From NCBI GenBank assembly GCA_937915865.1, contig CALGIG010000116.1, positions 65,944 to 129,943 on the forward strand: a stretch of 64,000 bases of DNA. The letters are read 5' to 3'. Position 1 is the stretch's first letter; each line of letters opens with the position of its first letter. Under the pieces are notes generated by a model. It was not told the DNA's origin. It worked only from the letters and a program-made list of their open reading frames with translations, and did no database searches. Positions 26,374-34,911 of the stretch are shown here, one piece after another. The stretch comes from an uncultured Prolixibacteraceae bacterium. GTDB taxonomy: Bacteria; Bacteroidota; Bacteroidia; Bacteroidales; Prolixibacteraceae. The translations under genes and the position numbers were made by a program.

Positions 26374-26490
26374 AAGGTGTTTCTCGAATAGTTTCTTGAT
26401 TGAACTTGTATATAATGATGATCGAATTCAATTTGATAACAACCGGATACCTGATACAATTCCCCTTTTTCAGAGGGGCTAGGGGAGGCT
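26340..26490. repeat. Short inverted C/G-rich repeats between PHP and ATPase genes
   Basis: TTCCCCTAAATC then CAGAGGGGGCTTAAA (about 26340-26375) and TTCCCCTTTTT then CAGAGGGGCTAGGGGAGGC (about 26459-26490) are two variants of a dispersed intergenic element. The first covers the 3' end of the PHP gene. Confidence 0.55.
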
Positions 26491-26494
26491 TCTC

Positions 26495-27043
26495 ATGAAA
26501 GATCTTTCTCTTCATATTCTTGATATTGTGCAAAATTCGATCAGGGCAAAAGCTCAACTGATTGAAATTGAAATTGATGAACGTCCTGAGAACGATCAAT
26601 ATATCATTACTGTTACCGATGATGGTACTGGCATGAATGAGGAAGGCCTAAAACGCGCCATTGACCCGTTTTATACCTCACGAACGACTCGTAAGGTTGG
26701 TCTCGGATTATCGCTTTTTAAGCAAAATGCAGAACAAACCGGTGGAAGTTTGCACATTGAATCAGTGTTAAACAAAGGAACAAAAGTGACTGCAACCTTT
26801 GGGTTTCATCATCTCGACCGGCCAATTATGGGCGACTTGGTCGGATGTTTGCTTATTTTAATCTGTTCTCCGGGAAAAACTAACTATGTTTTTAAGTATA
26901 GAACGCCATCAGGAGAATATGTTTTAGATACCCGCGAAATCAGAAAAACCTTAGAGGATGTGCCAATTGACAATCCCGAAGTACGTATTTTCCTGAAAGA
27001 AATGATTGAAGAAAATTTAGAAGAAATACATATTAGCGAATGA
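26495..27043 (+). CDS. Histidine-kinase-like ATPase domain protein
   Basis: This 182-residue GHKL protein has a full ATP site: LDIVQNSIRA (N box), VTDDGTGMNEE (G1) and the DPFYTSRTTRKVGLGLSLF stretch (F and G2 boxes). There is no dimerisation and phospho-acceptor domain, so it is not a complete histidine kinase. The C-terminal 60 residues are specific to this family. Genes of this type lie inside hydrogenase operons of Clostridia and Thermotogae and may regulate them or help assemble the enzyme. It is followed after 90 bp by the 2Fe-2S ferredoxin gene of the hydrogenase. Confidence 0.85.
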   Translation: MKDLSLHILDIVQNSIRAKAQLIEIEIDERPENDQYIITVTDDGTGMNEEGLKRAIDPFYTSRTTRKVGLGLSLFKQNAEQTGGSLHIESVLNKGTKVTATFGFHHLDRPIMGDLVGCLLILICSPGKTNYVFKYRTPSGEYVLDTREIRKTLEDVPIDNPEVRIFLKEMIEENLEEIHISE

Positions 27044-27132
27044 TGATAAAACTTAGAATTTGTTAAATTTAAAGTATTGATATTTAGCAGATAATGATTT
27101 AAAAAATTTGCCTAATTAATTCCCTCAAAACT

Positions 27133-27528
27133 ATGAATAAAATAAAGTCTCTTGCTGACCTTCGAAAACTTCAAAACGAGGTTCAGTCCAAAATTAAACT
27201 TCGCGAAAAAGGCGATAATCCCGATAAACTGGTTCAAATTAAAGTATCGATGGCAACCTGTGGCATAGCTTCAGGAGCAAAGGAAACCATGACGTTCTTT
27301 ATTGATGAACTTGAGCATCAGGGAATTGATGCCGTTGTTACACAAACTGGTTGCATGGGCTATTGCTATGCTGAACCAACAATCGAACTTATTATTCCGG
27401 GACAGGCTCCGGTAGTTTATGGTTACGTGACTAAAGCCAAAGCGCAGGAAATCATCGATAAACACATTAAACTTAATCAAATGGTCGATGGTATTATACC
27501 TGTAAATTATTCATCAATTGATAACTAA
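27133..27528 (+). CDS. Thioredoxin-like [2Fe-2S] ferredoxin subunit of hydrogenase 1
   Basis: This 131-residue protein has a thioredoxin-like 2Fe-2S fold with cysteines in VSMATCGIASGAKE and TQTGCMGYCYAEP, the same spacing as the N-terminal domain of HydB/NuoF-type subunits. An N-terminal helical extension precedes it. It would pass electrons to or from the HydB flavin subunit, whose gene starts 18 bp downstream. It is an extra ferredoxin subunit (sometimes called HydD) present in operon 1 but absent from the second hydrogenase set. Family call is firm and exact place in the complex is inferred. Confidence 0.86.
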   Translation: MNKIKSLADLRKLQNEVQSKIKLREKGDNPDKLVQIKVSMATCGIASGAKETMTFFIDELEHQGIDAVVTQTGCMGYCYAEPTIELIIPGQAPVVYGYVTKAKAQEIIDKHIKLNQMVDGIIPVNYSSIDN

Positions 27529-27546
27529 ACTTTCAAACGGACAATT

Positions 27547-29340
27547 ATGGCCGAATACAATATGCATATTCTTGTGTGCGGTGGTACCGGATGCAAGGCT
27601 TCACAAAGCGAACTAATTAAAACAAAATTCCAGACCCTGCTTACTGAACTTGGTCTAACAGATGAGATTCAGGTTATTATGACTGGATGTTTTGGATTTT
27701 GCGAGAAAGGACCAATTGTTAAAATTCTCCCGGATAATACGTTTTACACACAAGTAAGCCCTGAAGATGTTTCAGAAATTGTTGAAGAACATATTATTAA
27801 AGGTCGAAAAGTTGAGCGCCTGTTGTTTAAAGACCCTGAAACTAAGGAAATTATAGGCGACGCTAAAGGGATGGATTTCTATAAAAAACAAAAACGTATT
27901 GCTTTACGCAACTGTGGCTTTATCAATCCTGAAAATATTGAAGAATACATTGGCAGAGATGGTTACGCTGCTCTTGGCGCTTGTTTAACAGAGAAAACAC
28001 CAAAAGAAGTAATAAATATTGTTAAAGATTCGGGACTTAGAGGTCGCGGTGGTGGTGGATTTCCAACTGGTTTGAAATGGGAAATTGCCAGCAAGTCGGT
28101 CAGCGACCAAAAGTACGTAGTTTGTAATGCCGACGAGGGCGATCCTGGCGCTTTTATGGACCGTTCCATTTTGGAAGGCGACCCTCATTCGGTACTCGAA
28201 GCTATGGCTATATGTGGGTTTTGCATTGGGGCCGATAAAGGATTGATTTATATTAGGGCAGAGTATCCACTGGCTATCGAAAGGTTAAAAGTTGCAATCA
28301 ATCAGGCACGTGAATATGGTTTACTCGGGAACGACATTTTAGGAACAGGTTTCAATTTTGATGTTGAATTACGCTATGGCGCCGGCGCTTTTGTTTGTGG
28401 CGAGGAAACCGCACTGATACACTCGATGGAGGGTTTGCGTGGCGAACCTGGAGTAAAACCTCCTTTCCCTGCCGAGAAAGGTTACAATGGCAAACCAACT
28501 AATGTAAATAATGTAGAAACTTTTGCCAACATTCCGGTAATCATTAATAAAGGCGCTGAATGGTTTGCTTCCATTGGTACCAAAAGATCGAAGGGGACCA
28601 AGGTTTTTGCTTTGGCAGGGAAAATTAATAATGTTGGTTTGATTGAAGTTCCGATGGGAATTACACTTCGGGAAATCATTTATGATATTGGAGGTGGTAT
28701 TAAGGATGGCCGCGGGTTCAAGGCTGTTCAAACTGGTGGTCCTTCTGGCGGATGCCTAACCAAAGCATTTCTTGATACGCCAATCGATTATGATAATCTT
28801 TTGGCAGCAGGATCGATGATGGGATCGGGCGGTATGATTGTGCTCGACGATTCGGATTGTATGGTTTCAATTGCCAAATTCTACCTTGAATTTACATTGG
28901 ACGAATCGTGCGGAAAATGCGCTCCATGCCGTATCGGTAATAAACGTTTACACGAAATACTGGATAAAATAACAGAAGGTAATGGTGAACTGGAGGATTT
29001 AAACCGATTGCGGTTGTTGGGGAACGTGATTAAAGACACTTCGCTTTGTGGTTTAGGACAGACCTCGCCAAACCCGGTGCTTTCGACCCTCGACAATTTT
29101 GCTGAGGAATACACGGAACACGTTACTGCGCATAAGTGCAGGGCCGGACAATGTAAATCGATGATGCATTATTCAATAGATCCCGACCATTGTACCGGTT
29201 GTACTTTGTGTTTCAGGAATTGTCCGGTTGGCGCTATTTCGGGAGAGAAACGGGCACCTCATTACATCGATCAGTCGATATGTATTAAATGTGGTGTATG
29301 CTTCGAAAAATGCAAGTTTAATGCAGTATTAATTGCCTAA
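27547..29340 (+). CDS. hydB: Hydrogenase 1 flavin subunit HydB (NuoF-like, long form)
   Basis: This subunit binds FMN and NAD(H) in an [FeFe]-hydrogenase. At 597 residues it is the long form: an N-terminal thioredoxin-like 2Fe-2S domain (CGGTGCKASQ, TGCFGFCEKGP), the NuoF core (GRGGGGFPTGLKWE, NADEGDPGAFMD), an SLBB part, a 4Fe-4S module (ESCGKCAPCRIGN) and a C-terminal double 4Fe-4S ferredoxin (CTGCTLCFRNCP, CIKCGVCFEKCKF). The C-terminal ferredoxin domain is typical of electron-bifurcating HydB, which uses NADH and ferredoxin together. The HydA start lies 10 bp after the stop. Confidence 0.94.
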   Translation: MAEYNMHILVCGGTGCKASQSELIKTKFQTLLTELGLTDEIQVIMTGCFGFCEKGPIVKILPDNTFYTQVSPEDVSEIVEEHIIKGRKVERLLFKDPETKEIIGDAKGMDFYKKQKRIALRNCGFINPENIEEYIGRDGYAALGACLTEKTPKEVINIVKDSGLRGRGGGGFPTGLKWEIASKSVSDQKYVVCNADEGDPGAFMDRSILEGDPHSVLEAMAICGFCIGADKGLIYIRAEYPLAIERLKVAINQAREYGLLGNDILGTGFNFDVELRYGAGAFVCGEETALIHSMEGLRGEPGVKPPFPAEKGYNGKPTNVNNVETFANIPVIINKGAEWFASIGTKRSKGTKVFALAGKINNVGLIEVPMGITLREIIYDIGGGIKDGRGFKAVQTGGPSGGCLTKAFLDTPIDYDNLLAAGSMMGSGGMIVLDDSDCMVSIAKFYLEFTLDESCGKCAPCRIGNKRLHEILDKITEGNGELEDLNRLRLLGNVIKDTSLCGLGQTSPNPVLSTLDNFAEEYTEHVTAHKCRAGQCKSMMHYSIDPDHCTGCTLCFRNCPVGAISGEKRAPHYIDQSICIKCGVCFEKCKFNAVLIA

Positions 29341-29350
29341 AAGTATCTCT

Positions 29351-31102
29351 ATGGAAATGATAAACCTAACAATTGATAACAAACCGGTTTCAGTAAGTAA
29401 AGGGACCACAGTTCTTAAAGCTGCTGCAAGTGCAGGTATCGATATCCCAACACTTTGCTACATGAAGCTCGAAGATATGAATATTGAAAACAAACCAGGC
29501 GGTTGCCGTGTTTGTGTAGTTGAAGTGAAAGGACGGCGAAACCTGGCTCCTGCCTGTTGTACCGAGGCAACTGAAGGAATGGTTATCGATACGCATTCTA
29601 TCAGGGCAATAAATGCCAGACGCACTGTTGTCGAGCTAATTCTTTCAGATCATCCTGCAGATTGTTTGATTTGTGCTAAATCAGGTAATTGCGATTTGCA
29701 AAATCTTGCTCATCGTATGGGTATCCGCAAAATCCATTACCAGGGCGAACAATCCATGTATCGTGAAGACACTTCTCCTGCTATTATTCGCGAAATAAAC
29801 AAATGTATTATGTGCCGCCGGTGCGAAACCATGTGTAATGAAGTGCAGACTGTTGGCGTTCTTTCAGCCGTTAATCGCGGATTCCAGGCTGTTGTGGCCC
29901 CTGCATTTGAAATGAACCTCGACCATTCGGTGTGTACATATTGCGGACAATGTGTAGCTGTTTGTCCTACCGGGGCGCTTACTGAAGCTGATGAAACAGG
30001 CGCTGTTATCAGAGCGCTTTCCGATCCGACCAAAACAGTAATTGTACAAACGGCCCCGGCTGTACGTGCAGCTTTAGGCGAGGAGTTTGGGATGGAAGCA
30101 GGGTCGTTGGTTACAGGTAAAATGGTTGCAGCTTTGCGCCGTTTGGGCTTCGACTATGTTTTTGATACCGATTTTGCAGCCGACCTTACCATTCTGGAAG
30201 AAGGGACCGAATTGCTCAACCGTCTTTCAAAGTTCCTTGAAGGTGATAAGAATGTAAAATTGCCTATTCTAACATCATGTTGCCCGGCCTGGGTGAAATT
30301 CTTCGAACATCAGTTCCCCGAAATGAAAGATATTCCTTCTTCAGCACGTTCGCCACAGCAAATGTTTGGATCGATTGCCAAGACTTATTTTGCTGAAAAA
30401 ATTGGTGTAAAACGCGAAAACCTGGTGGTGGTTTCAATCATGCCTTGTTTGGCTAAAAAATACGAAAGCAGTCGCCCAGAATTTTCGGTAAATGATAATC
30501 CTGATGTTGACTTTGCCTTGAGTACCCGCGAATTGGCTCATTTGATTCACTTAAGTAACCTTGATTTTAATTCTTTGCCGGATGAAGACTTTGATGCCCC
30601 ATTGGGCGAATCAACCGGCGCTGCTATAATTTTTGGTACAACCGGCGGTGTTATCGAAGCCGCTGTTCGTACAGCTTATGAAGTTTATACAGGCAAATCA
30701 TTACCACGCGTTGATTTTGAAGAACTTCGTGGTATGGAAGGCTTACGTAAAGCAACTATTGATTTTGACGGAACGCCGATAAACATTGGAATTGCACACG
30801 GATTAGGCAATGCACGTAAACTGCTTGAAGATATTCAGGCTGGTCACAGCGAGTTCCATGCTATCGAAATTATGTCGTGCCCGGGAGGATGTATTGGAGG
30901 AGGTGGTCAACCATATCACCATGGCGACGCTGAAGTTTTGAAAAAGCGTCAGCGAGCAATTTATTCCGAAGATAAAAATAAAACGATCCGCAAATCGCAC
31001 GAAAATCCGTATATCGTTAAGCTTTATGAAGAATTTTTGGGTGCACCTATGAGCGAGAAAGCGCATCACTTGTTGCATACTAAATACTTTGACAGAAGCT
31101 AA
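29351..31102 (+). CDS. hydA: Hydrogenase 1 catalytic subunit HydA ([FeFe])
   Basis: It makes or oxidises H2 at an H-cluster. The ATG at 29351 (MEMINLTIDNKPVSV) is preferred to a TTG at 29333 inside hydB. Domains in order: plant-type 2Fe-2S (PTLCYMK, GGCRVCVVEV), His-Cys 4Fe-4S (HPADCLICAKSGNCDLQ), two 4Fe-4S (CIMCRRCETMCNEVQ, CTYCGQCVAVCP), then the H-domain with TSCCPAW, MPCLAKKYE and MSCPGGCIGGGGQP, all canonical, and a fused small-subunit tail (SEKAHHLLHTKYF). It works with HydB upstream and HydC downstream. HydC is separated from it by an inserted element. Confidence 0.95.
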   Translation: MEMINLTIDNKPVSVSKGTTVLKAAASAGIDIPTLCYMKLEDMNIENKPGGCRVCVVEVKGRRNLAPACCTEATEGMVIDTHSIRAINARRTVVELILSDHPADCLICAKSGNCDLQNLAHRMGIRKIHYQGEQSMYREDTSPAIIREINKCIMCRRCETMCNEVQTVGVLSAVNRGFQAVVAPAFEMNLDHSVCTYCGQCVAVCPTGALTEADETGAVIRALSDPTKTVIVQTAPAVRAALGEEFGMEAGSLVTGKMVAALRRLGFDYVFDTDFAADLTILEEGTELLNRLSKFLEGDKNVKLPILTSCCPAWVKFFEHQFPEMKDIPSSARSPQQMFGSIAKTYFAEKIGVKRENLVVVSIMPCLAKKYESSRPEFSVNDNPDVDFALSTRELAHLIHLSNLDFNSLPDEDFDAPLGESTGAAIIFGTTGGVIEAAVRTAYEVYTGKSLPRVDFEELRGMEGLRKATIDFDGTPINIGIAHGLGNARKLLEDIQAGHSEFHAIEIMSCPGGCIGGGGQPYHHGDAEVLKKRQRAIYSEDKNKTIRKSHENPYIVKLYEEFLGAPMSEKAHHLLHTKYFDRS

Positions 31103-31106
31103 AATG

Positions 31107-31573
31107 GTCATTGATTGTCATTAGCTACGCATCATTTTTGTCATCAAAAAAGTCATTAATTGTAAAACTGCAAAGCTATGAAGTTGGAAGATTTACAGGT
31201 TTATCAGATTTCGATGAAACTGGCAGATGAGGTTCACGATTTGATTCTGGAGTGGGACAATTTCCATAAATATTCAACTGGCACCCAGTTGCTTGATGCT
31301 GCGACTCAATTTCAGCTAACATTAGTGAGGGTTACGGTCGGTTTCATTTTAAGGACCACAAAAATTTCCTTTATTTTTCAAGAGGTTCTCTTTCTGAAAC
31401 AAAAACATGGCTAACTAAGGCTGTGAACAGAAAGTTGGTAACAGAGGAGAAGTATAATGATTTGATGAGCAGATACAATTCTTTAGGAATAAAACTCAAT
31501 AACTACATCAAATCTATTGGAAACAAAGATGTTGCAAACAACAATGAATGACTATTTCATGACAATCAATGAC
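31107..31573. mobile_element. IVS-like element with inverted ends inside the hyd operon
   Basis: GTCATTGATTGTCAT (31107-31121) and ATGACAATCAATGAC (31559-31573) are perfect 15-bp inverted repeats, 5 bp after the hydA stop and about 50 bp before hydC. Further GTCATT/AATGAC units lie inside both ends (31133 onward; 31570-31590). The interior encodes a four-helix (S23-type) protein, as in 23S rRNA intervening sequences. The transcript could fold into one long stalk. No transposase is encoded. Confidence 0.75.
31178..31551 (+). pseudogene. Four-helix bundle (S23/IVS) protein, frameshifted
   Basis: The reading frame begins MKLEDLQVYQISMKLADEVH, the standard opening of four-helix bundle proteins from 23S rRNA intervening sequences. 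It loses register near GATGCTGC at 31296-31303. Adding one base there restores DSISANISEGYGRFHFKDHK, then FLYFSRGSLSETKTWL, and a frame to a TGA at 31549-31551, giving about 124 residues, normal for the family. The uncorrected frame stops at 31414. The function of these proteins is unknown. It is the cargo of the inverted-repeat element 31107-31573. Confidence 0.82.
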
Positions 31574-31624
31574 AACTTAATGACAATTTCAAATATGTTG
31601 AATTAAATTGAAAAACTATAAATT

Positions 31625-32131
31625 ATGCCAAAAATAAAATTATCAGAAAGAACCATTGGACTTATTAAGGAAGTCTGCGCCAGTTTTGGTAACCAGGGGA
31701 GTGAATTGATTAATGTTCTCCATCAGGTTCAGGGAAAACTTGGATACCTGCCTGCTGAAGTTCAGGAGTTAATTGCCAGAGAGCTAAATATCTCGGTGGC
31801 TAAAGTTTATGGTGTAGTTACATTTTATTCGTTCTTTACTATGATTCCGATGGGAGAGTTCCCGATCTCTATTTGCATGGGAACAGCTTGTTATGTGCGT
31901 GGTTCGGAACAGGTTTTAGCCGAATTTAAACGTCAGTTGGGAATTGAAGTTGGCCAAAGTACTGCCGATGGCAAATTCTCTCTTAACTGTTTACGTTGCG
32001 TTGGCGCCTGTGGGTTGGCACCAGTGGTTATGGTCGGCGAAAAAGTATACGGTCGTGTTTCGACACAAATGGTAAAGCAAATTATTTCTGAATACAAAGA
32101 CGGTAATGTGTCCGAAGCAAAATCGGCTTGA
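31625..32131 (+). CDS. hydC: Hydrogenase 1 subunit HydC (NuoE-like, [2Fe-2S])
   Basis: This 168-residue NuoE-type thioredoxin-like subunit binds one 2Fe-2S cluster through CMGTACYVRG and CLRCVGACGLAP, after a helical N-terminal region (LINVLHQVQGKLGYLP; VYGVVTFYSFF). It relays electrons next to the HydB flavin. In most hydABC loci hydC comes first. Here it follows hydA and is separated from it by the IVS-like element, so it may rely on read-through of that structure. A terminator follows. Identity is secure. Confidence 0.93.
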   Translation: MPKIKLSERTIGLIKEVCASFGNQGSELINVLHQVQGKLGYLPAEVQELIARELNISVAKVYGVVTFYSFFTMIPMGEFPISICMGTACYVRGSEQVLAEFKRQLGIEVGQSTADGKFSLNCLRCVGACGLAPVVMVGEKVYGRVSTQMVKQIISEYKDGNVSEAKSA

Positions 32132-32154
32132 TATTTAGTTAATCTATAAGAAGT

Positions 32155-32190
32155 AAAGGGTTCGGTCTTTTTTTAGTCGAATCCTTTTTT
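32155..32190 (+). terminator. Terminator after hydC
   Basis: AAAGGGTTCG (32155-32164) pairs with CGAATCCTTTT (32178-32188) with one G-U pair and runs into a T tract. It closes hydrogenase operon 1. Confidence 0.75.
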
Positions 32191-32237
32191 GTTTATGTAG
32201 GTTAGATTACTTTTAACAATCATTAAAAGTACTGAAA

Positions 32238-33047
32238 ATGAAACATCTGTTTTTTATATTGATTCTTGTATTCACTTTTTTTTCTACTTCGGCACAACCT
32301 CAAAATGAAACTATTTATAAAATAATAAATGGTATTTCTTACCGATCGGGAGTAAATTTAGATACTTACCAGGAAGAAAGATGTAAGCTTGATATTTATT
32401 ATCCTGCAAACACAGATAACTATACCACAGTAGTGTGGTTCCATGGAGGTGGTTTAACCTCTGGCGAAAAGTCTATTCCTGAACGTTTAAAAAATCATAA
32501 CCTTGCTGTAGTCGCTGTTAATTACAGGTTAAGTCCCAAGGTAAAAAGCCCGGCATATATCGATGATGCTGCCGCTGCGGTAGCCTGGGTTTTTAAAAAT
32601 ATAGCTCATTACGGTGGCGATCCAAAGAAAATTGTGGTCTCGGGCCATTCAGCTGGTGGTTATCTTACCTGCATGATTGGGCTTGATAAACATTATCTGG
32701 CTGCTTATGGAATAGACGCTAATGCAATTGAAAAACTTATTCCGTTTAGTGGTCAAATGATTACTCATTTCGAAATAAGAAAGGAGAAAAATATTCCGAA
32801 TACTCAACCAGTCATCGATCAATTTGCGCCACTTTTTCATGTTCGGGCTGATGCTCCGCCTTTATACCTTATAACCGGCGGACGGGAGCTGGAAATGCTT
32901 GGCCGTTATGAAGAAAATGCCTACATGTGGCGAATGATGGGGCTTGCTGGCCATAAACAAACTTACCTTTACGAATTAGATGGTTTTGATCATGGCGGTA
33001 TGGCCCAACCAGCTTTCGATTTATTGTTGAAAATTCTTAAGAAATAA
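32238..33047 (+). CDS. Exported alpha/beta-hydrolase (esterase)
   Basis: This 269-residue protein has a signal peptide (1-19, FFSTSAQ) and an alpha/beta-hydrolase fold of the carboxylesterase or acetyl-xylan/feruloyl-esterase type: VVWFHGGGLTSGEK (oxyanion hole), GGDPKKIVVSGHSAGGYL (nucleophile serine), PPLYLITGGRELE (acid region) and GFDHGG with the catalytic histidine. It probably removes acyl groups from polysaccharide in the periplasm; the substrate is not evident. It is a single gene set off by terminators on both sides. Confidence 0.86.
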   Translation: MKHLFFILILVFTFFSTSAQPQNETIYKIINGISYRSGVNLDTYQEERCKLDIYYPANTDNYTTVVWFHGGGLTSGEKSIPERLKNHNLAVVAVNYRLSPKVKSPAYIDDAAAAVAWVFKNIAHYGGDPKKIVVSGHSAGGYLTCMIGLDKHYLAAYGIDANAIEKLIPFSGQMITHFEIRKEKNIPNTQPVIDQFAPLFHVRADAPPLYLITGGRELEMLGRYEENAYMWRMMGLAGHKQTYLYELDGFDHGGMAQPAFDLLLKILKK

Positions 33048-33060
33048 CCTTGAAAAAATA

Positions 33061-33103
33061 CAACCCGTTTTGATCAGATTTTTTCTTTCTGCAAAACGGG
33101 TTG
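33061..33103. terminator. Bidirectional terminator between esterase and serpin
   Basis: CAACCCGTTTTG (33061-33072) and CAAAACGGGTTG (33092-33103) form a perfect 12-bp stem between two convergent genes. Confidence 0.88.
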
Positions 33104-33130
33104 AATATTTGTCTATTGATTGATTCTCAG

Positions 33131-34363
33131 TTAATTATTTTGGGAAGGGTCAACTACTTTTCCTACAAAAAGTATTGAATTGGTATCTTTTTCACGAATC
33201 GCAAATACAAATGGATGGTCGGCTCTAAAAACTGCCAGGTCTGGTCCAACTGATGTTAATCCAACAGTAATTCCGGTAACAGCTGCTGCTTCAGTTCCTT
33301 TTTCATCAACTTTAATATAGGCTTTGTGCATTACTTCCGAAATGTACAATTGAGCAGCATCCGAAATTCCAGTTAAATTGGCTTTAAGCGGACTGAAAGC
33401 ATCAACCATACCAAGCGCCTGCAAATTACTGATTAAACTTTTGTCGAATTTAAATTCAAATTTTGGGAAATACACAGTTCTCTTTGTTTCTGTCAATTTC
33501 GAAATCCAGTTGTTTAAATTGTCTGAAGAAAGCGATGAAATTATGTCGTTTGTTTTTTTTCCTGATTTTGGAAGAAGGACCAGCATTGAAAATTTACCAC
33601 TTCCGTAAGGCATTTCCAACATTTCGAAATTTGTGTCGTTGTAGTAGTTAAAATTGTTTTCGATGGTCATTGTTGGAACCTGAATACTGGAATTATCTTC
33701 CTTTGTAAAATTCTGATTTGAAGTCTGATTGGCATCGAACCTGTATTTCCATTCACCATTGAAATAAATGGCATTCAGCAAAAACATGATGTCTTCGGGA
33801 CGAACCTGGTTAATTATTTTATCGATCTTCCCTTTTGTTTTCGTATTTACCCAATCATTTATTGTATTTAATGCCTCGGTATTATTTGTAAAATCAAGAC
33901 CTGACACTTCAGCTTCGTAAAAATTTTTGTTTGTATTTATAAATTCAGATTTAACTGGGAATGTATTTCTGTAAAAAATGGCATTTGAAATGTTGAGTTC
34001 AACCTTGGGATCGTGACTGATGAGGGCCGAAACAAGCTCCTTGTAATTTTGGTTTATGTCATCGGAGGAAATGCCCGATTTGTGTAACATGTTTTCCATC
34101 TGTGTTTTTGTATCATCACAGGTTCCATTATAAACCATTGTCAGTGCGAGCGATATACTCATCGGCGAAATGATAGTATTTTTTTGTTCGGTTTGTAAGT
34201 TGTTGAGGTTTTGGAAAATTTCAAGCCCGAATTGATTGTCGGCAGCTATTATTTTTGCCGATTTTTCGGTAGTAGTTATATTGGTCGACGGTTGATCAAC
34301 CGATTCGCGGTTACAGGATGCCAGGAGCAGCGAACAAATGACGAATAACGAAAGCGTTTTCAT
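33131..34363 (-). CDS. Serpin-family lipoprotein
   Basis: This 410-residue serpin has a lipoprotein signal (SLLLASCNRES), so it is exported and lipid-anchored. Serpins trap serine or cysteine proteases by inserting their reactive loop. Family landmarks: NTIISPMSISLALTMVYNG, INDWVNTKTKGKI, NAIYFNGEWKYRFD and the C-terminal ADHPFVFAIRE. The hinge EKGTEAAAVTG has the small residues needed for loop insertion, so it is probably inhibitory. Counting from the hinge puts P1-P1' at about Thr-Ser in GLTSVG, which would suit an elastase-like target; this is inference. It may protect the cell from host or competitor proteases. Confidence 0.93.
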   Translation of the reverse strand: MKTLSLFVICSLLLASCNRESVDQPSTNITTTEKSAKIIAADNQFGLEIFQNLNNLQTEQKNTIISPMSISLALTMVYNGTCDDTKTQMENMLHKSGISSDDINQNYKELVSALISHDPKVELNISNAIFYRNTFPVKSEFINTNKNFYEAEVSGLDFTNNTEALNTINDWVNTKTKGKIDKIINQVRPEDIMFLLNAIYFNGEWKYRFDANQTSNQNFTKEDNSSIQVPTMTIENNFNYYNDTNFEMLEMPYGSGKFSMLVLLPKSGKKTNDIISSLSSDNLNNWISKLTETKRTVYFPKFEFKFDKSLISNLQALGMVDAFSPLKANLTGISDAAQLYISEVMHKAYIKVDEKGTEAAAVTGITVGLTSVGPDLAVFRADHPFVFAIREKDTNSILFVGKVVDPSQNN

Positions 34364-34494
34364 GGTTTTTAGTTTGAGAATTTTTACTGTAAGACGACAA
34401 AAGTTCTTTTTTGGTTGCTTTCAAAAATGTTGTTTAATCTATTTGTCGTATGCCCGAGATATATCCGTCGAATCATTACCTTTTGTTGTTTGGG

Positions 34495-34911
34495 TTACAT
34501 TTTTTTCTCAATTGTATCTATTTTGTTTTTGATTTCCTGTGGAATAGCGAGTTTTATATTTTTTTTGAAATCGTAAAATACAATGATGTCATGGGCTTCG
34601 GCAACAAGTTCGTTTTGCTCATTTACAATCTGGTGCAGTATGCGAAAACTTGTGTTCTTTATTGAATCAACGCTCGAAAAGACACTGATATTTCCCGGAT
34701 AAAACAAGGGTTTTTTGAACTGGCAACTGGTTGAGGCAAGAATTGGTCCAATTTTCTTTTCAGACTGAAGTTGCATTAAATCAATTAATTCGAGGTAATT
34801 AACTCTGGCTGCCTGAACATATTTTAGAATTGCCAGATTGTTTACATGTCCAAAAAGATCGATTTCGCTCCAATCAATCCGAAGTTCAAGTTTTACTGAA
34901 AAATCATTCAT
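34495..34911 (-). CDS. Acyl-CoA thioesterase, hotdog fold (4HBT/YbgC type)
   Basis: This 138-residue single hotdog domain carries DWSEIDLFGHVNNLAILKYV, the 4-hydroxybenzoyl-CoA/YbgC signature with its catalytic aspartate region and GHVNN, followed by TSCQFKKPLFYPGNI. Such enzymes hydrolyse small acyl-CoA thioesters. The substrate is unknown. It lies 131 bp upstream of the serpin start on the same strand and is otherwise isolated. Confidence 0.87.
   Translation of the reverse strand: MNDFSVKLELRIDWSEIDLFGHVNNLAILKYVQAARVNYLELIDLMQLQSEKKIGPILASTSCQFKKPLFYPGNISVFSSVDSIKNTSFRILHQIVNEQNELVAEAHDIIVFYDFKKNIKLAIPQEIKNKIDTIEKKM

Noticed and set aside
29333..29350. TTG start for hydA overlapping hydB
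   Set aside because: The ATG at 29351 gives the normal 2Fe-2S N-terminus without the six extra residues.
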